DNA of 64,000 bases, from assembly GCF_024699985.1 (NCBI RefSeq), contig NZ_JAJONA010000001.1, positions 3,912,501 to 3,976,500 on the forward strand, in the 5' to 3' direction. This stretch comes from Phenylobacterium sp. J367 (GTDB taxonomy: Bacteria > Pseudomonadota > Alphaproteobacteria > Caulobacterales > Caulobacteraceae). Numbering within the stretch: position 1 is the stretch's first letter; each line of letters starts with the position of its first letter. Made by a program: the position numbers and the translations under genes. Of the stretch, positions 1-8,600 are shown piece by piece. The notes beneath the pieces were generated by a model, which had not been told where the DNA came from, did no database searches, and saw only the letters and a program-made list of their open reading frames with translations.

Positions 1-2
1 AG

Positions 3-596
3 GGCCGGACGCTCGACACGACGATCTGGGCGCGGTTCGTTCAGCCGGCCGGCCTCGTCTGGAGCCGCGACGCCCATGCCCGCGACGAGGTGATCGCCGC
101 CGTCGCCGCGGCGGTCCGGACGGCCGGCGCCTACGCCGCCGTGCTCGGTCCCGAACGGGGCGTGGCGCTGGAATACTGGCGGGCGCTGTTCCGCCAGACC
201 TACCAGGCCGAGTTCCGGGTCGAGACCGCGAGCCGGGCCGATGAGATTCTGAAGGTCGCGCCCGCCCGCTGGTCGGCGCTCCTGCCGCTCGCCTGGACGG
301 CTCAGGGCTTCGTCTTCGAGCGGAACGGCGACGACCTGCGCCCCGCGCTCAACGACGAGTTCCGCAGGACCATGCTCGCCCGCTGGCGCGCGCGCCGGCG
401 CTCGGGCAAGCCTCTGAACCTGGCGCGCCTCGCCAAGGCCGCCTTCACCTTCGACGGGGCGGCGCGCTACGCCGCGTGGAAGATCGAGCGGCACACGGGG
501 ATGCCCGTGGAGGTCACGCCGTTCCGCGAGCGGCACCCGATCCTGGCGTCGCCCATCGTGCTTTGGCAGCTCTCGCGCTGGAAGAGGAAGCCCTAG
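3..596 (+). CDS. Uncharacterised protein beside the sphingolipid operon (5' end missing)
   Basis: The frame is open to the left edge, so the start lies outside the window and 197 codons are visible. No signal peptide or membrane segment is seen. The product is rich in Arg, Ala and Trp, carries a block reading LEYWRALFRQTYQAEFR and ends in a basic tail (SRWKRKP). The stop lies 2 bases from the stop of the convergent serine palmitoyltransferase gene. I do not recognise the family with confidence. The block resembles only faintly the helical C-terminal part of Tam41-type CDP-diacylglycerol synthases. In Caulobacter the genes next to spt include those that decorate ceramide with phosphoglycerate, so a head-group role is possible, but this is inference from position. 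Confidence 0.75.
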   Translation, partial: GRTLDTTIWARFVQPAGLVWSRDAHARDEVIAAVAAAVRTAGAYAAVLGPERGVALEYWRALFRQTYQAEFRVETASRADEILKVAPARWSALLPLAWTAQGFVFERNGDDLRPALNDEFRRTMLARWRARRRSGKPLNLARLAKAAFTFDGAARYAAWKIERHTGMPVEVTPFRERHPILASPIVLWQLSRWKRKP

Positions 597-598
597 GC

Positions 599-1813
599 CT
601 AGCCCAGCGCGCGCTGTTCCGAGGGCAGCAGGCCGATCTGCTTGCCGACCGCCTCGAACACCGACAGCACCTCGTCGATCTGCTCGAAGCTGTGCGCGGC
701 GCTGACGCTGGATCGCAGCAGCGGACGGTTGTCCGGCGTCGCCGGCGGCATGGCGAGGTTCAGATAGACCCCGTTGGCCAGCAGGGCGTTCCAGGCGGTC
801 AGCGCGGCCGGAAGGTCCGGCATGACCACGGCGACGATCGGGCTGGCCGTGTCGCCGGTCGTGAAGCCCATGGCGCGCAGGCCATCGAACAGCCGCTTTG
901 AATTGGCCTGCAGGCGGGTGCGCAGCGCGGGCTCGTCCTCGACCCGCTTCAGCGCCGCCAGGGTCGAGGCGACGACGGCCGGGGGCAGGGAGGCGGTGAA
1001 CATGTAGGGCCGCGAGACGACGCGCAGGATGTCGAAATCCGCATCGTCGGAGACGCAGAAGCCGCCGATGGCGCCCAGGCTCTTGGAGAAGGTGCCGACG
1101 ATGTAGTCGACGTCCGCTTCCACGCCGGCCGCCTCGGCCAGGCCGCGGCCCTTCTCGCCCAGCACGCCCATGGAGTGGGCCTCGTCCACCAGCAGGTAGG
1201 CGCCCATCTCCTTCTTGACCGCGACGATCTCCTTCAGCGGAGCCACGTCGCCCATCATCGAATAGATGCCCTCGACGACGATCAGCCGCTCGCCCGGCGC
1301 GTCCTTGAGGCGGCGCAGGCGCTTGGCGAGGTCTTCGGGGTCGTTGTGGCGGAAGCGGATGACTTCCGAGTGGCCGAGCCGTGCGCCGTCGTAGATCGAG
1401 GCGTGGCTGTCGGCGTCCAGGATCAGGTGGTCGCCGCGGCCGACGAGGGCCGACAGGACGCCGAGGTTCGCCTGGTAGCCGGTCGTGAACACCATGGCGT
1501 GCTCACGGCCGTAGAACTTCGCGAGGTCGCGCTCCATGGCCAGGTGGCCGCCGAAGCTGCCGTTGGCGATGCGCGAGCCGGTCGTGCCCGTGCCCCAGGT
1601 CCGCACGGCCTCGGCCGAGGCGTCGATGCAGTCGGGGTCGAAGGTCAGGCCAAGGTAGTTGTTGGTGCCGAGCAGGATGACGCGGCGGCCGCCCAGCTCC
1701 GCCTCGGTCGGCGAACGCACGGCGTCGAATCGCACGTTGAACGGGTCCGCCCCGTGGCTGCGGATACCTTCGTAGGCCTGGCTGTAGCCGAGGTGCTTGT
1801 CGAGCAGTCCCAT
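599..1813 (-). CDS. spt: Serine palmitoyltransferase (PLP-dependent alpha-oxoamine synthase)
   Basis: Condenses serine with a fatty acyl thioester to give 3-oxo-sphinganine, the first step of sphingolipid synthesis; soluble cytosolic enzyme. At 404 residues it is full length for bacterial Spt. Fold-type I aminotransferase signatures are visible: the PLP-stacking His in DADSHASI (about residue 137), the DEAH motif (210-213) that binds the pyridine nitrogen, and the Schiff-base lysine in TFSKSLGAIGG (K244). KBL and BioF share this fold, but the neighbouring ACP, acyl-AMP ligase and NAD-dependent reductase match the ceramide locus of Caulobacter and favour Spt. It is the last gene of a minus-strand operon, 12 bases downstream of the ACP gene. 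No frame break. Confidence 0.93.
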   Translation of the reverse strand: MGLLDKHLGYSQAYEGIRSHGADPFNVRFDAVRSPTEAELGGRRVILLGTNNYLGLTFDPDCIDASAEAVRTWGTGTTGSRIANGSFGGHLAMERDLAKFYGREHAMVFTTGYQANLGVLSALVGRGDHLILDADSHASIYDGARLGHSEVIRFRHNDPEDLAKRLRRLKDAPGERLIVVEGIYSMMGDVAPLKEIVAVKKEMGAYLLVDEAHSMGVLGEKGRGLAEAAGVEADVDYIVGTFSKSLGAIGGFCVSDDADFDILRVVSRPYMFTASLPPAVVASTLAALKRVEDEPALRTRLQANSKRLFDGLRAMGFTTGDTASPIVAVVMPDLPAALTAWNALLANGVYLNLAMPPATPDNRPLLRSSVSAAHSFEQIDEVLSVFEAVGKQIGLLPSEQRALG

Positions 1814-1825
1814 TCTTCTTTTGCC

Positions 1826-2074
1826 TTACGCCCGCAGCTCGGTGATCAGGGCGCTCAGGTCCCCGATCGTCTGAATATCCGCAAGTCGATCGAGCGGGAT
1901 CGAAATATCGAACCGATCCTCAAGCTCCATCACGATGTTCATCAGCGCCAGGGAATCCACGGAGAGATCGCGCGCGATATCGGTTTCGTCCTGTAGACGA
2001 ACGGAACGACCAAGCACGGTCGTTACGGCGCGCTCGATTTCTCGCACCGTAAGATCGGTGACGACTTCGGCCAT
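1826..2074 (-). CDS. acpR: Acyl carrier protein dedicated to sphingolipid synthesis
   Basis: An 82-residue acidic acyl carrier protein. The 4'-phosphopantetheine attachment serine lies in the canonical DSL motif (SVDSLALMN). I chose the ATG at 2074, which gives MAEVVTDL; a longer reading from about 2140 adds about 22 residues not seen in ACPs. In Caulobacter the equivalent ACP is loaded with a fatty acid by the adjacent acyl-ACP synthetase and hands it to serine palmitoyltransferase. The operon position here, between the reductase gene and spt, is the same. The gap to the upstream reductase gene (2075-2158) contains no other gene. Confidence 0.9.
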   Translation of the reverse strand: MAEVVTDLTVREIERAVTTVLGRSVRLQDETDIARDLSVDSLALMNIVMELEDRFDISIPLDRLADIQTIGDLSALITELRA

Positions 2075-2158
2075 GCTAAAGCCTGCCCCCTCTGGCAAGT
2101 CCCCTGGACGGTAGCTAACCACGAAGCTCTGGCTTCTCAACCGTTTGTAACGTCGCGG

Positions 2159-3090
2159 TCACAAAATCTTCGGAAGCCAGCCAACAGCCCGATACCAATC
2201 CGCCGTGTGCGCCAGACCGTTCCAAAGGTCAAACTTTTGTACGGGAAGACCCGGGGCGATCTCGTCGCTTTTGACGCTCCAGTCGGTATGCAGCAGCTCG
2301 CGGGCCTTGCCCGGCGTGAAAATGGGCGCCGCGCCGGCCCAGCGCTGACCAACACTCAGTAAGGCCAGGGCTTTCACCGCCGCGGCGGGCGCCCGCGTGA
2401 GCCTCGGCCGGGCGTCCATGACCTCGGCGGCCGCCTGCATGATCTCGCGCCAGCCATAGCCGTCGGGCCGGGCGTCGGTGAGGGCATAGGTCGCACCGGA
2501 CGGCGGGCGTCCGGCCAGCTCCGCGACCTGGGCGGCCGCGTCCTCCACATGGATCACCGCCGTGCGCGCCGACTCGCCGAGCACGGGCAGGACAGGACTG
2601 GTCGCGGCGAGCTGGAAGAGCGGCAGGAGTTCGCGGTCCCCGGGTCCGTAGATCGCCGGCGGCCGCACGACCGTCAGTCGCTCCCCCACGACTGCCCGGA
2701 CGGCGTCCTCGCCCGCCCGCTTGCTGGCGGCATAGGGGAAAGCTGCGGCTCCCGCGCCGCCAGGCTGGAGACCAGCAGCAGATGCGCGTTGCCCGCCGCC
2801 TCGGCCACGCGCGCCGCGCCGTCGCGGTTGACCCGGGTAAAGTCGGCGAGGCGGCTGACCTTCACGAGGCCCGCGGCGTGGATCACCACGTCCGCGCCTC
2901 GGGCCAGGGCCTTCAGCGCGCCAGCGTCAGCTAGGTCGCCCACGACCACCTCCGGCTCGAAGCCGCGCCACACGGGATCGACCGGATCGCGCCGCGTCAG
3001 CACCCGCACCCGCCAGCCCCGGCGGGCCAGCTCGGCGGCCGTGTGGCGGCCCAGGAAGCCGGTCGCGCCCGTGAGGGCGGCGAGGCGCAT
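2159..3090 (-). CDS. cerR: NAD(P)-dependent epimerase/reductase of ceramide synthesis (one frame break)
   Basis: Extended short-chain dehydrogenase, about 310 residues once repaired. The N-terminus has the Rossmann glycine motif TGATGFLG (residues about 7-14), followed by DVVIHAAG. The catalytic Tyr-x3-Lys (YAASK) appears only after restoring a G at 2735-2738, where four G are present and five are needed; without it the frame ends in nonsense and the C-terminal half (VVRPPAIYGPGD) is read from another frame. In Caulobacter CerR is proposed to reduce the 3-keto group of oxidised ceramide. It starts 2 bases after the acyl-ACP synthetase stop, so the two are translationally close. The break is most simply a sequencing error. 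Confidence 0.82.
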
Positions 3091-3092
3091 CC

Positions 3093-4802
3093 TCAGGCGG
3101 GCTCGACGGTCTTGAAGGCGCCGGCGAGGTAGAGTGTGCGGGCCTTCGAGCGGCTGAGCTTGCCCGATGAGGTCTGGGGCAGGGCGTGCGCACCCACCAG
3201 CTCCACCCGGGTCTCCACGGCATGGCGCTGGCGCAGAACGGCGGCCACGTCCTCGGTCAGGGCCTGGCGCACGTCCGGGTCGCTGGACCGCGCCTGGACC
3301 AGCACCACGATCTCGTCGTCGCCGTCGGTCTCCACGGCGAAGGCGGCCACGTCGCCGCTGCGCAGGCGTTCGACCTCAGCCTCGGCGGTCCATTCCAGGT
3401 CCTGCGGCCAGATGTTGCGGCCATTCAGCAGGATCAGGTCCTTGGCCCGGCCGGTCGGCGTGAAGGCGCCGTTCTCCAGGAAGCCCAGGTCGCCGGTGTC
3501 GAGCCAGCCGTCGGCGTCCAGCACGGCGGCCGTCGCCTCCGGCTGGTTCAGGTAGCCGGTCATGATGCTCGGTCCGCGCACGAAGACCCGGCCCACGCGG
3601 CGCTCGGGCAGCCGCTCGCCGGTCGGTCCGCGCACTTCCAGCTCGTGGTTCGGCAGGACGGGACCGCAGCTCACGAACTCGCGGGCCCGCTTGCCGGCGG
3701 CGGGGACGACGACGCCCTCGTTCTCCATCCGCTCCACGTCCACCGTCGCGGCGCCCACGCCCTCGCCCAGCGGGGCCATGGTCAGCGCGAGCGTCGCCTC
3801 GGCCATGCCGTAGCTCGCCACGAAGGCGCTGGCCCTGAATCCCACCTCGGCGAACCGCTCGGCGAAGGCGCGCAGCGGGCCCGGACGGACCATGTCGCCG
3901 CCGCTGCCGGCGACGCGCCAGCCGGAGAGATCGTAGGGGAGATGTCGGCCGTGTCGGCGCGCCGGGCGCAGAGCTCGTAGCCGAAGGTCGGGCTGTAGCT
4001 GATCGTCCCGCCGTTCTTGGTGATCAGGTCGAGCCAGATCAGCGGCCGGCGCACGAAGGCGGCCGTGGGCAGCAGGTCGACCGTCATCTGGCTGGCCAGC
4101 GGGCTCAGCAGGAAGCCGATCAGGCCCATGTCGTGGTAGAGCGGCAGCCAGGAGACGGCGCGGTCTTGCGGGCGGACCTTCAGCCCGTCGCGGGTGATCG
4201 CCAGCGCATTGGCCATCAGCGCCTTGTGGGTGACGAGCACGCCGGTCGGCGTCCGCGTGCTGCCCGAGGAGAACTGGACGTAGCAGGCGTCGTCCGGCGC
4301 GATGGTCGGCAGCGGCCGGTCGTCGGCCGCGGGAAGGGCGTCGATGCCGACCGGCGCGCGCATCCCGGCGGCTTCGGCGGCCTCCGTCAGCCAGGGCAGC
4401 AGGGTCTCGGGCCCGAACAGGGCCTTCGCGCCGGCCGAGCCCATCAGCCGGGCGATCTGCTCGATCCAGGCCTGGCGGCCGGCGAGCGGCGCGGGCAGGG
4501 GGCAGGGGCGCGGGGATCAGGCCCGCGTACTGGCAGGCGAAGAACAGGCGCACGAAGTCGGCGTCGGTGTCGGCCACCAGGCCCACGCGCTCGCCGCGTT
4601 CCAGTCCGGACGCCAGCAGCCGGCGCGCCAGGACCTGCGCCTCCTCGACGAGGGTCGAATAGGGCAGCGCCAGGGCGAGCCGGCCGCGCTGATCGTAGAG
4701 GTTCACGCCGGTGGCGCGCGTGCCGGCGAACTCCAGGGCCTCGATCAAGGTCGAGAAGCCGAGGCGAAGCTCGCGGTCGGGATCGGTGGTCGTCGGTGTC
4801 AC
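3093..4802 (-). CDS. aasR: Fatty acyl-AMP ligase / acyl-ACP synthetase (two compensating frame breaks)
   Basis: Adenylate-forming enzyme of about 570 residues that should activate a fatty acid and load it on the neighbouring ACP. Visible signatures are the P-loop YVQFSSGSTRTPTG, the SWLPLYHDMGLIG block, SYGMAEATLA and WLDTGDLGF; the C-terminus keeps the hinge and ends with SSGKLSRSK. An extra G at 4498-4502 and a missing G at 3936-3939 push about 185 residues into the wrong frame, although that wrong frame happens to stay open. I chose the GTG start at 4802 because it overlaps the flippase stop by 4 bases (GTGA) and gives MTPTTTDPDREL. Matches AasR of the Caulobacter ceramide locus by content and position. 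Confidence 0.83.
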   Translation of the reverse strand: MTPTTTDPDRELRLGFSTLIEALEFAGTRATGVNLYDQRGRLALALPYSTLVEEAQVLARRLLASGLERGERVGLVADTDADFVRLFFACQYAGLIPAPLPPARAARRPPGLDRADRPADGLGRREGPVRARDPAALADGGRRSRRDARAGRHRRPSRGRRPAAADHRAGRRLLRPVLLGQHADADRRARHPQGADGQCAGDHPRRAEGPPARPRRLLAAALPRHGPDRLPAEPAGQPDDGRPAAHGRLRAPAADLARPDHQERRDDQLQPDLRLRALRPARRHGRHLPYDLSGWRVAGSGGDMVRPGPLRAFAERFAEVGFRASAFVASYGMAEATLALTMAPLGEGVGAATVDVERMENEGVVVPAAGKRAREFVSCGPVLPNHELEVRGPTGERLPERRVGRVFVRGPSIMTGYLNQPEATAAVLDADGWLDTGDLGFLENGAFTPTGRAKDLILLNGRNIWPQDLEWTAEAEVERLRSGDVAAFAVETDGDDEIVVLVQARSSDPDVRQALTEDVAAVLRQRHAVETRVELVGAHALPQTSSGKLSRSKARTLYLAGAFKTVEPA

Positions 4803-6169
4803 GGTTCGTCTTTCGCGCCGGGGACTGAGTCCCCGCAAGCGGCTTCTTGGCTCAGGGCGCCCCGCGGACGCCTGAGCAGCATCCCCAGGTTACCCAGCGC
4901 CATGGCCGCCGCCGCCGCCACGAGGCCGATGGCCGCACCCCGCGCGCCCCACTGGTCGATCAGCAGGGCGAGCGAGGCGAGGAACGCCAGGCTGACCACG
5001 AGGCGGACGCGCAGGGCTGCGCCGGGCCGCCCCTGTGACACAAGCATGGGTTCTAGGGGAAGGGCGAAGATGCCGATGGCGGCGGCCGCCACCTGCCAGG
5101 TCATCAGCTCGGCGGCCGGCGCGAAGGCCGGTCCCATGACGAGGGTCAGCAGCGGCTTGCCGGCGAAGGCGGCGATGGTGACGATCACCGCGCTGAAGCC
5201 GCCGGTCATCAGGCCGACCTGCAGCGCGAGCTTCGCCATCTGCGCCTCGCCCTGCGCCACCCGCAGGCGGGCGAGCTCGGGATAGAGGGCGGGCGTCAGC
5301 AGCTTGGCGGGCTTGGCGATGGCGTCCGCCACCTGGCGGCCCATCCGCCAGAACCCGGCCTGGGCCGGGCCCACGAGGGCGCCGACGGCCAGGGTCACGA
5401 TATGGGTGAAGGCCACGTCGAGGGTGGTGTTGAGATTGGTCGACCAGGCGAACTTCCAGACCCCGGGCAGGCCGTCGGCGAGGGGACCGCGCATGGAGAA
5501 GCCGGCCAGCAGGCCGCGCTTGCCCAGCTCCGACACCGAAGCCCAGACGAGCAGGGCGAAGCCCACGGCGGTCCCGACCGCCCAGGCCAGCAGGTAGCCC
5601 TCCAGCGGCGCGCCGATCGCCCAGGCGATGGCCGAGCCCGCCAGCCGGACGATGGAGACCAGCGCCGCCTGGCCCGCCAGCACGTCGAACCGGTCGAACA
5701 GCCGCAGCAGGCCGAGCGGCGTCGCCGAGACCATGAAGGCCACCGACAGCACATAGCCCGCCGCCGCCGGCGCCTGGTCGGGGGTCCAGCCGAGCTTGCC
5801 GGAGAACAGGAAGGCGCCGGCGATCCCGATGGCGAGGCCGACGATCCCGCTGCCCACGTCCAGCAGCAGGGTGAAGCGCAGCACCTGCTGGAAGCGGGCC
5901 TTCTCGCCCTGGTGCAGCGGCCCCGCGCCATAGTGGATCAGGGTCTGCCAGGACTGGAACTTGACCACGTCGCCGAGGAACTGGGCGAAGGCGTGGATCA
6001 GCACCAGCACGCCGAACGCCGTGACCCCAAGCGCCCGGGCGGCGATCGCCAGATAGGCCAGGCTCAGCACCGCGTTCACCGAGCGCCCGCCCAGCAGCTT
6101 GCCGGCGTTCACCACCACGCGGCGCAGCGCGGCGGGGCCGTGGATGTCCGGGGCGGCGTCGGAGGTCAT
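4799..6169 (-). CDS. Polysaccharide/lipid flippase of the MOP (Wzx-like) superfamily
   Basis: About 456 residues with 12-14 predicted hydrophobic segments running from residue 20 to the end, the layout of Wzx/MATE-type exporters that move lipid-linked glycans across the inner membrane. The ATG at 6169 (MTSDAAPD) is chosen because longer readings run into the tRNA gene. The first transmembrane stretch follows GKLLGGRSVNAVLS, typical of the RfbX family. The stop overlaps the start of the acyl-ACP synthetase by 4 bases, so it heads the ceramide operon. The substrate is unknown; a sphingolipid or its glycosylated form is a reasonable inference from the coupling, while an O-antigen intermediate is the alternative. 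Confidence 0.87.
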   Translation of the reverse strand: MTSDAAPDIHGPAALRRVVVNAGKLLGGRSVNAVLSLAYLAIAARALGVTAFGVLVLIHAFAQFLGDVVKFQSWQTLIHYGAGPLHQGEKARFQQVLRFTLLLDVGSGIVGLAIGIAGAFLFSGKLGWTPDQAPAAAGYVLSVAFMVSATPLGLLRLFDRFDVLAGQAALVSIVRLAGSAIAWAIGAPLEGYLLAWAVGTAVGFALLVWASVSELGKRGLLAGFSMRGPLADGLPGVWKFAWSTNLNTTLDVAFTHIVTLAVGALVGPAQAGFWRMGRQVADAIAKPAKLLTPALYPELARLRVAQGEAQMAKLALQVGLMTGGFSAVIVTIAAFAGKPLLTLVMGPAFAPAAELMTWQVAAAAIGIFALPLEPMLVSQGRPGAALRVRLVVSLAFLASLALLIDQWGARGAAIGLVAAAAAMALGNLGMLLRRPRGALSQEAACGDSVPGAKDEP

Positions 6170-6219
6170 GCGCGTGGAGGGTGCGGGGAATCCGGCGCGG
6201 ACGCCACTGGTTCGAGCGA

Positions 6220-6309
6220 TGGCGGACAGGGTGGGATTCGAACCCACGGTAGGCTCGCACCTACGGCGGTTTTCAAGACCGCTGCCTTAAACCACTCGGC
6301 CACCTGTCC
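6220..6309 (-). tRNA. tRNA-Ser (anticodon TGA)
   Basis: A 90-base class II tRNA read on the minus strand. The acceptor arm GGACAGG pairs with CCTGTCC, followed by the discriminator base G and an encoded CCA. The T arm contains GGGTTCGAATCCC, the anticodon loop reads CTTGAAA with anticodon TGA, and a long variable arm follows (about GTAGGTGCGAGCCTAC), as expected for serine. It sits 50 bases upstream of the flippase gene and may share its transcript direction. Confidence 0.97.
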
Positions 6310-6372
6310 CTGAGGGTCGGCGCTCGATGCCACGCCCGGCGCGGGGAGCCAAGCGCGATGATTGGCCGCCGG

Positions 6373-7890
6373 CTAGCCCCCAACGGCGGCGTGCACGGCG
6401 GCGGCGACCTCGGCGATCACCGGCTCCCAGGCGCCGGGCGCGGGCTGGCGGAACAGCTCCAGCGACCCGTACCACGGCATCCGCGGCCCGGACTGGCCGT
6501 AGCGCCACGCCGCGGGCTTCGGCACCATCACCAGGCCCCGCTGGCCGACCGCGCCGGTCACGTGGGCGAGCGCCGTCTGGACGGTGACGACCAGGTCGAG
6601 CTCGAGCACCAGCGCCGCCAGGTCCTCGAAGTCGTCGATGTCGGCGCGTGGAAAGGCCGCGATCGGCCGCTCGCGCCCGGCGTTGAACGCGGCCAGCTCA
6701 GCGGCGACGTTCCCATACTGCAGGCTGACGAACGCGCAGCCCGGCTGGTCGAGGATCGGGGCCAGGTCGGGCAGGGTCAGCGATCGCGCCGCCCTGCGGG
6801 TATGGGGCATGCCGCCCCGCCACGAGATCCCCACCCGCAGCCGGCCGTCCGGGGGTCCGAGCCGGTCCCGCCAACGCTCGCGCACAGGGTCGCGCGGCCT
6901 GAGGAAGGGCCGGCCCGGAAAGGCGTCGCGGGTCGGGCGGAACGCGGCCGCAAGTCCGCCCAGGGGGACGAAGAGGTCGAAGTCCTCGGTATTGACCAGA
7001 TCCGGCCCCTGGCCGGCGATGATCCGGGCGCCGGGGACCGAATGGGCGACCAGGGCCTGCAGCCGGCGGTCGAGAACGCAGGTGACCTGGGCGGCGACCT
7101 CCACCAGTTCCGGGAGCAGGCTCGCGAACATCAGCTCGTCGCCGACGCCCTGTTCGGCCACCACCAGCACCCGGCGCCCGGCAAGCTCCTCGCGCGTCGG
7201 CAGCAGGGTCATCCGGTCCACGAAATGGGCGGTCAGCAGCGGATTGGTCGCGATGTTGCGGTAGCCGGGCGTCATCCAGCGCGAGGCATAGTCCTTCCAG
7301 CCGCCGGCGAAGTCGCCCAGCGCCAGCCGCGCGACCCCGGCGCGATAGCGCAGGCCGTGCGAGCCGGGATGGGCGGCCAGGGCTGCCTCATAGGCGGCGA
7401 GGCCCTCGTCCGGCCGCCCGGCGTCCATCAGATACTGTGCGGCGCCGCCGAGGTCGTCGGCCTGGGCGTCCCCGCTGGCGAGCGCGGCGGCCGCGCGACG
7501 CGCGGCGACCGCCTCGTCGGTCCGGTCGAGGGCCGCGAGCGCGGCCGCCTCCGCCCGCCAGGCATAGGCCAGTGCGGTCCCGCCGATCCGCCGCGCCGCG
7601 GCCGTCGCCGCCAGCGCCTCCTCCGCCCGGCCGACGCCGGTCAGCGCCTGGCCGCGGTCGGCGTGGGCGACAGCGAGCCCGGGCTTCAGCGCCAGCACCC
7701 GGTCGAAGACGGGCAGGGCGTCCGCGGCGCGCTCCAGCCGCAGCAGCACGCCGCCCAGCGCGCCCAGCACCCGCACGTCGTCCGGCGCACGCGCCAGCAG
7801 GGCTTCCAGCCGGGCCCGCGCCGGCTCCAGCCGCCCCGCGTCCCGCTCGCGCAGGGCGGCGGCGAATTCGTCCTGCAAGGCGCTCGTCAT
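6373..7890 (-). CDS. TPR-repeat protein with C-terminal glycosyltransferase-like domain
   Basis: 505 residues. The N-terminal half (about 1-240) is a run of degenerate tetratricopeptide repeats rich in Ala and Leu (for example ALPVFDRVLALKPGLAVAHADRGQAL). The C-terminal half (about 260-505) resembles GT9/GT41-like transferases attached to TPRs in Caulobacter flagellin-modification proteins of the FlbA type: VLVVAEQGVGDELMFASLL, then VGISWRGG and VSLQYG. The ATG at 7890 (MTSALQDEF) is chosen; an upstream start would add a Cys/Gly-rich dozen residues. It is a single gene, divergent from rlpA. The sugar donor and acceptor cannot be told from sequence. Confidence 0.8.
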   Translation of the reverse strand: MTSALQDEFAAALRERDAGRLEPARARLEALLARAPDDVRVLGALGGVLLRLERAADALPVFDRVLALKPGLAVAHADRGQALTGVGRAEEALAATAAARRIGGTALAYAWRAEAAALAALDRTDEAVAARRAAAALASGDAQADDLGGAAQYLMDAGRPDEGLAAYEAALAAHPGSHGLRYRAGVARLALGDFAGGWKDYASRWMTPGYRNIATNPLLTAHFVDRMTLLPTREELAGRRVLVVAEQGVGDELMFASLLPELVEVAAQVTCVLDRRLQALVAHSVPGARIIAGQGPDLVNTEDFDLFVPLGGLAAAFRPTRDAFPGRPFLRPRDPVRERWRDRLGPPDGRLRVGISWRGGMPHTRRAARSLTLPDLAPILDQPGCAFVSLQYGNVAAELAAFNAGRERPIAAFPRADIDDFEDLAALVLELDLVVTVQTALAHVTGAVGQRGLVMVPKPAAWRYGQSGPRMPWYGSLELFRQPAPGAWEPVIAEVAAAVHAAVGG

Positions 7891-8016
7891 GCCGCAGCCA
7901 TAGCAACGGCCGCCCGAGGTCTCCAACCGCCGTGGCGCTTAACCACAGGGCAAGTTTCCTAAGGCAGCTTTAACCATGGCCCCATCGGGGGGCGAGCCGC
8001 GTCTGGGGGCGTCGCC

Positions 8017-8559
8017 ATGGACTTTTCGGGACTTCTGCGCACCGGCGCCCTCATGGCCGCCGCCGCTTCGCTCGTGGCCTGTGCGGGCGGCCCGCGCTAT
8101 TCGCCCTATGCCGACAACGGGGCGAGCCGTCCGCCGGCGAAACCCCCGGCCACCGCCAAGCGCGGCGGCACCTGGAAGCCCTATCAGATCAACGGCAAGT
8201 GGTACGTCCCGCGCGAGCAGCCGGACTACGACGAGACCGGCGTCGCCTCCTGGTACGGCGGCCACCACCAGGGCAAGCCCACCTCCAACGGCGAGCGGTT
8301 CGACAAGAACGCGATCACGGCGGCCCACAAGACCCTGCCGCTGCCGTCGATCGTCGAGGTGACCAACCTCGACAACGGCAAGCGCATCAAGGTGCGCGTG
8401 AACGACCGCGGCCCGTTCGTCGACGGCCGGATCATCGACCTCAGCCAGGAAGCGGCGAAACGCCTCGGCTTCGAGGGCAAGGGCCTGGCCCGGGTACGCG
8501 TCCGCTACGTGGGCGAGGCCGGCATCCGCACCGCCACGATCCAGGTCAACATCGACTAG
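8017..8559 (+). CDS. rlpA: RlpA-like septal lytic transglycosylase, lipoprotein
   Basis: 180 residues. The N-terminal signal ends in a lipobox (SLVAC, Cys at about residue 22), so it should be an outer-membrane lipoprotein. A double-psi beta-barrel follows (about 70-175), with the RlpA hallmarks GVASWYGG, HKTLPLPS, VTNLDNGK and VNDRGPFVDGRIIDLS. The Asp in NDRGPF matches the catalytic acid of this fold. The protein stops right after the barrel, so the C-terminal SPOR domain found in Escherichia and Pseudomonas RlpA is absent and septal recruitment must work another way. It lies 41 bases upstream of tmk on the same strand. Confidence 0.9.
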   Translation: MDFSGLLRTGALMAAAASLVACAGGPRYSPYADNGASRPPAKPPATAKRGGTWKPYQINGKWYVPREQPDYDETGVASWYGGHHQGKPTSNGERFDKNAITAAHKTLPLPSIVEVTNLDNGKRIKVRVNDRGPFVDGRIIDLSQEAAKRLGFEGKGLARVRVRYVGEAGIRTATIQVNID

Positions 8560-8600
8560 CCCCGCTGGACTTCCGGCGCGAAGCGGCCAATTTGGGCCGC

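Noticed and set aside
8199..8600. Long upstream extension of thymidylate kinase
   Set aside because: It is the shadow frame of rlpA, with no kinase features; the GTG at 8601 gives the standard length.
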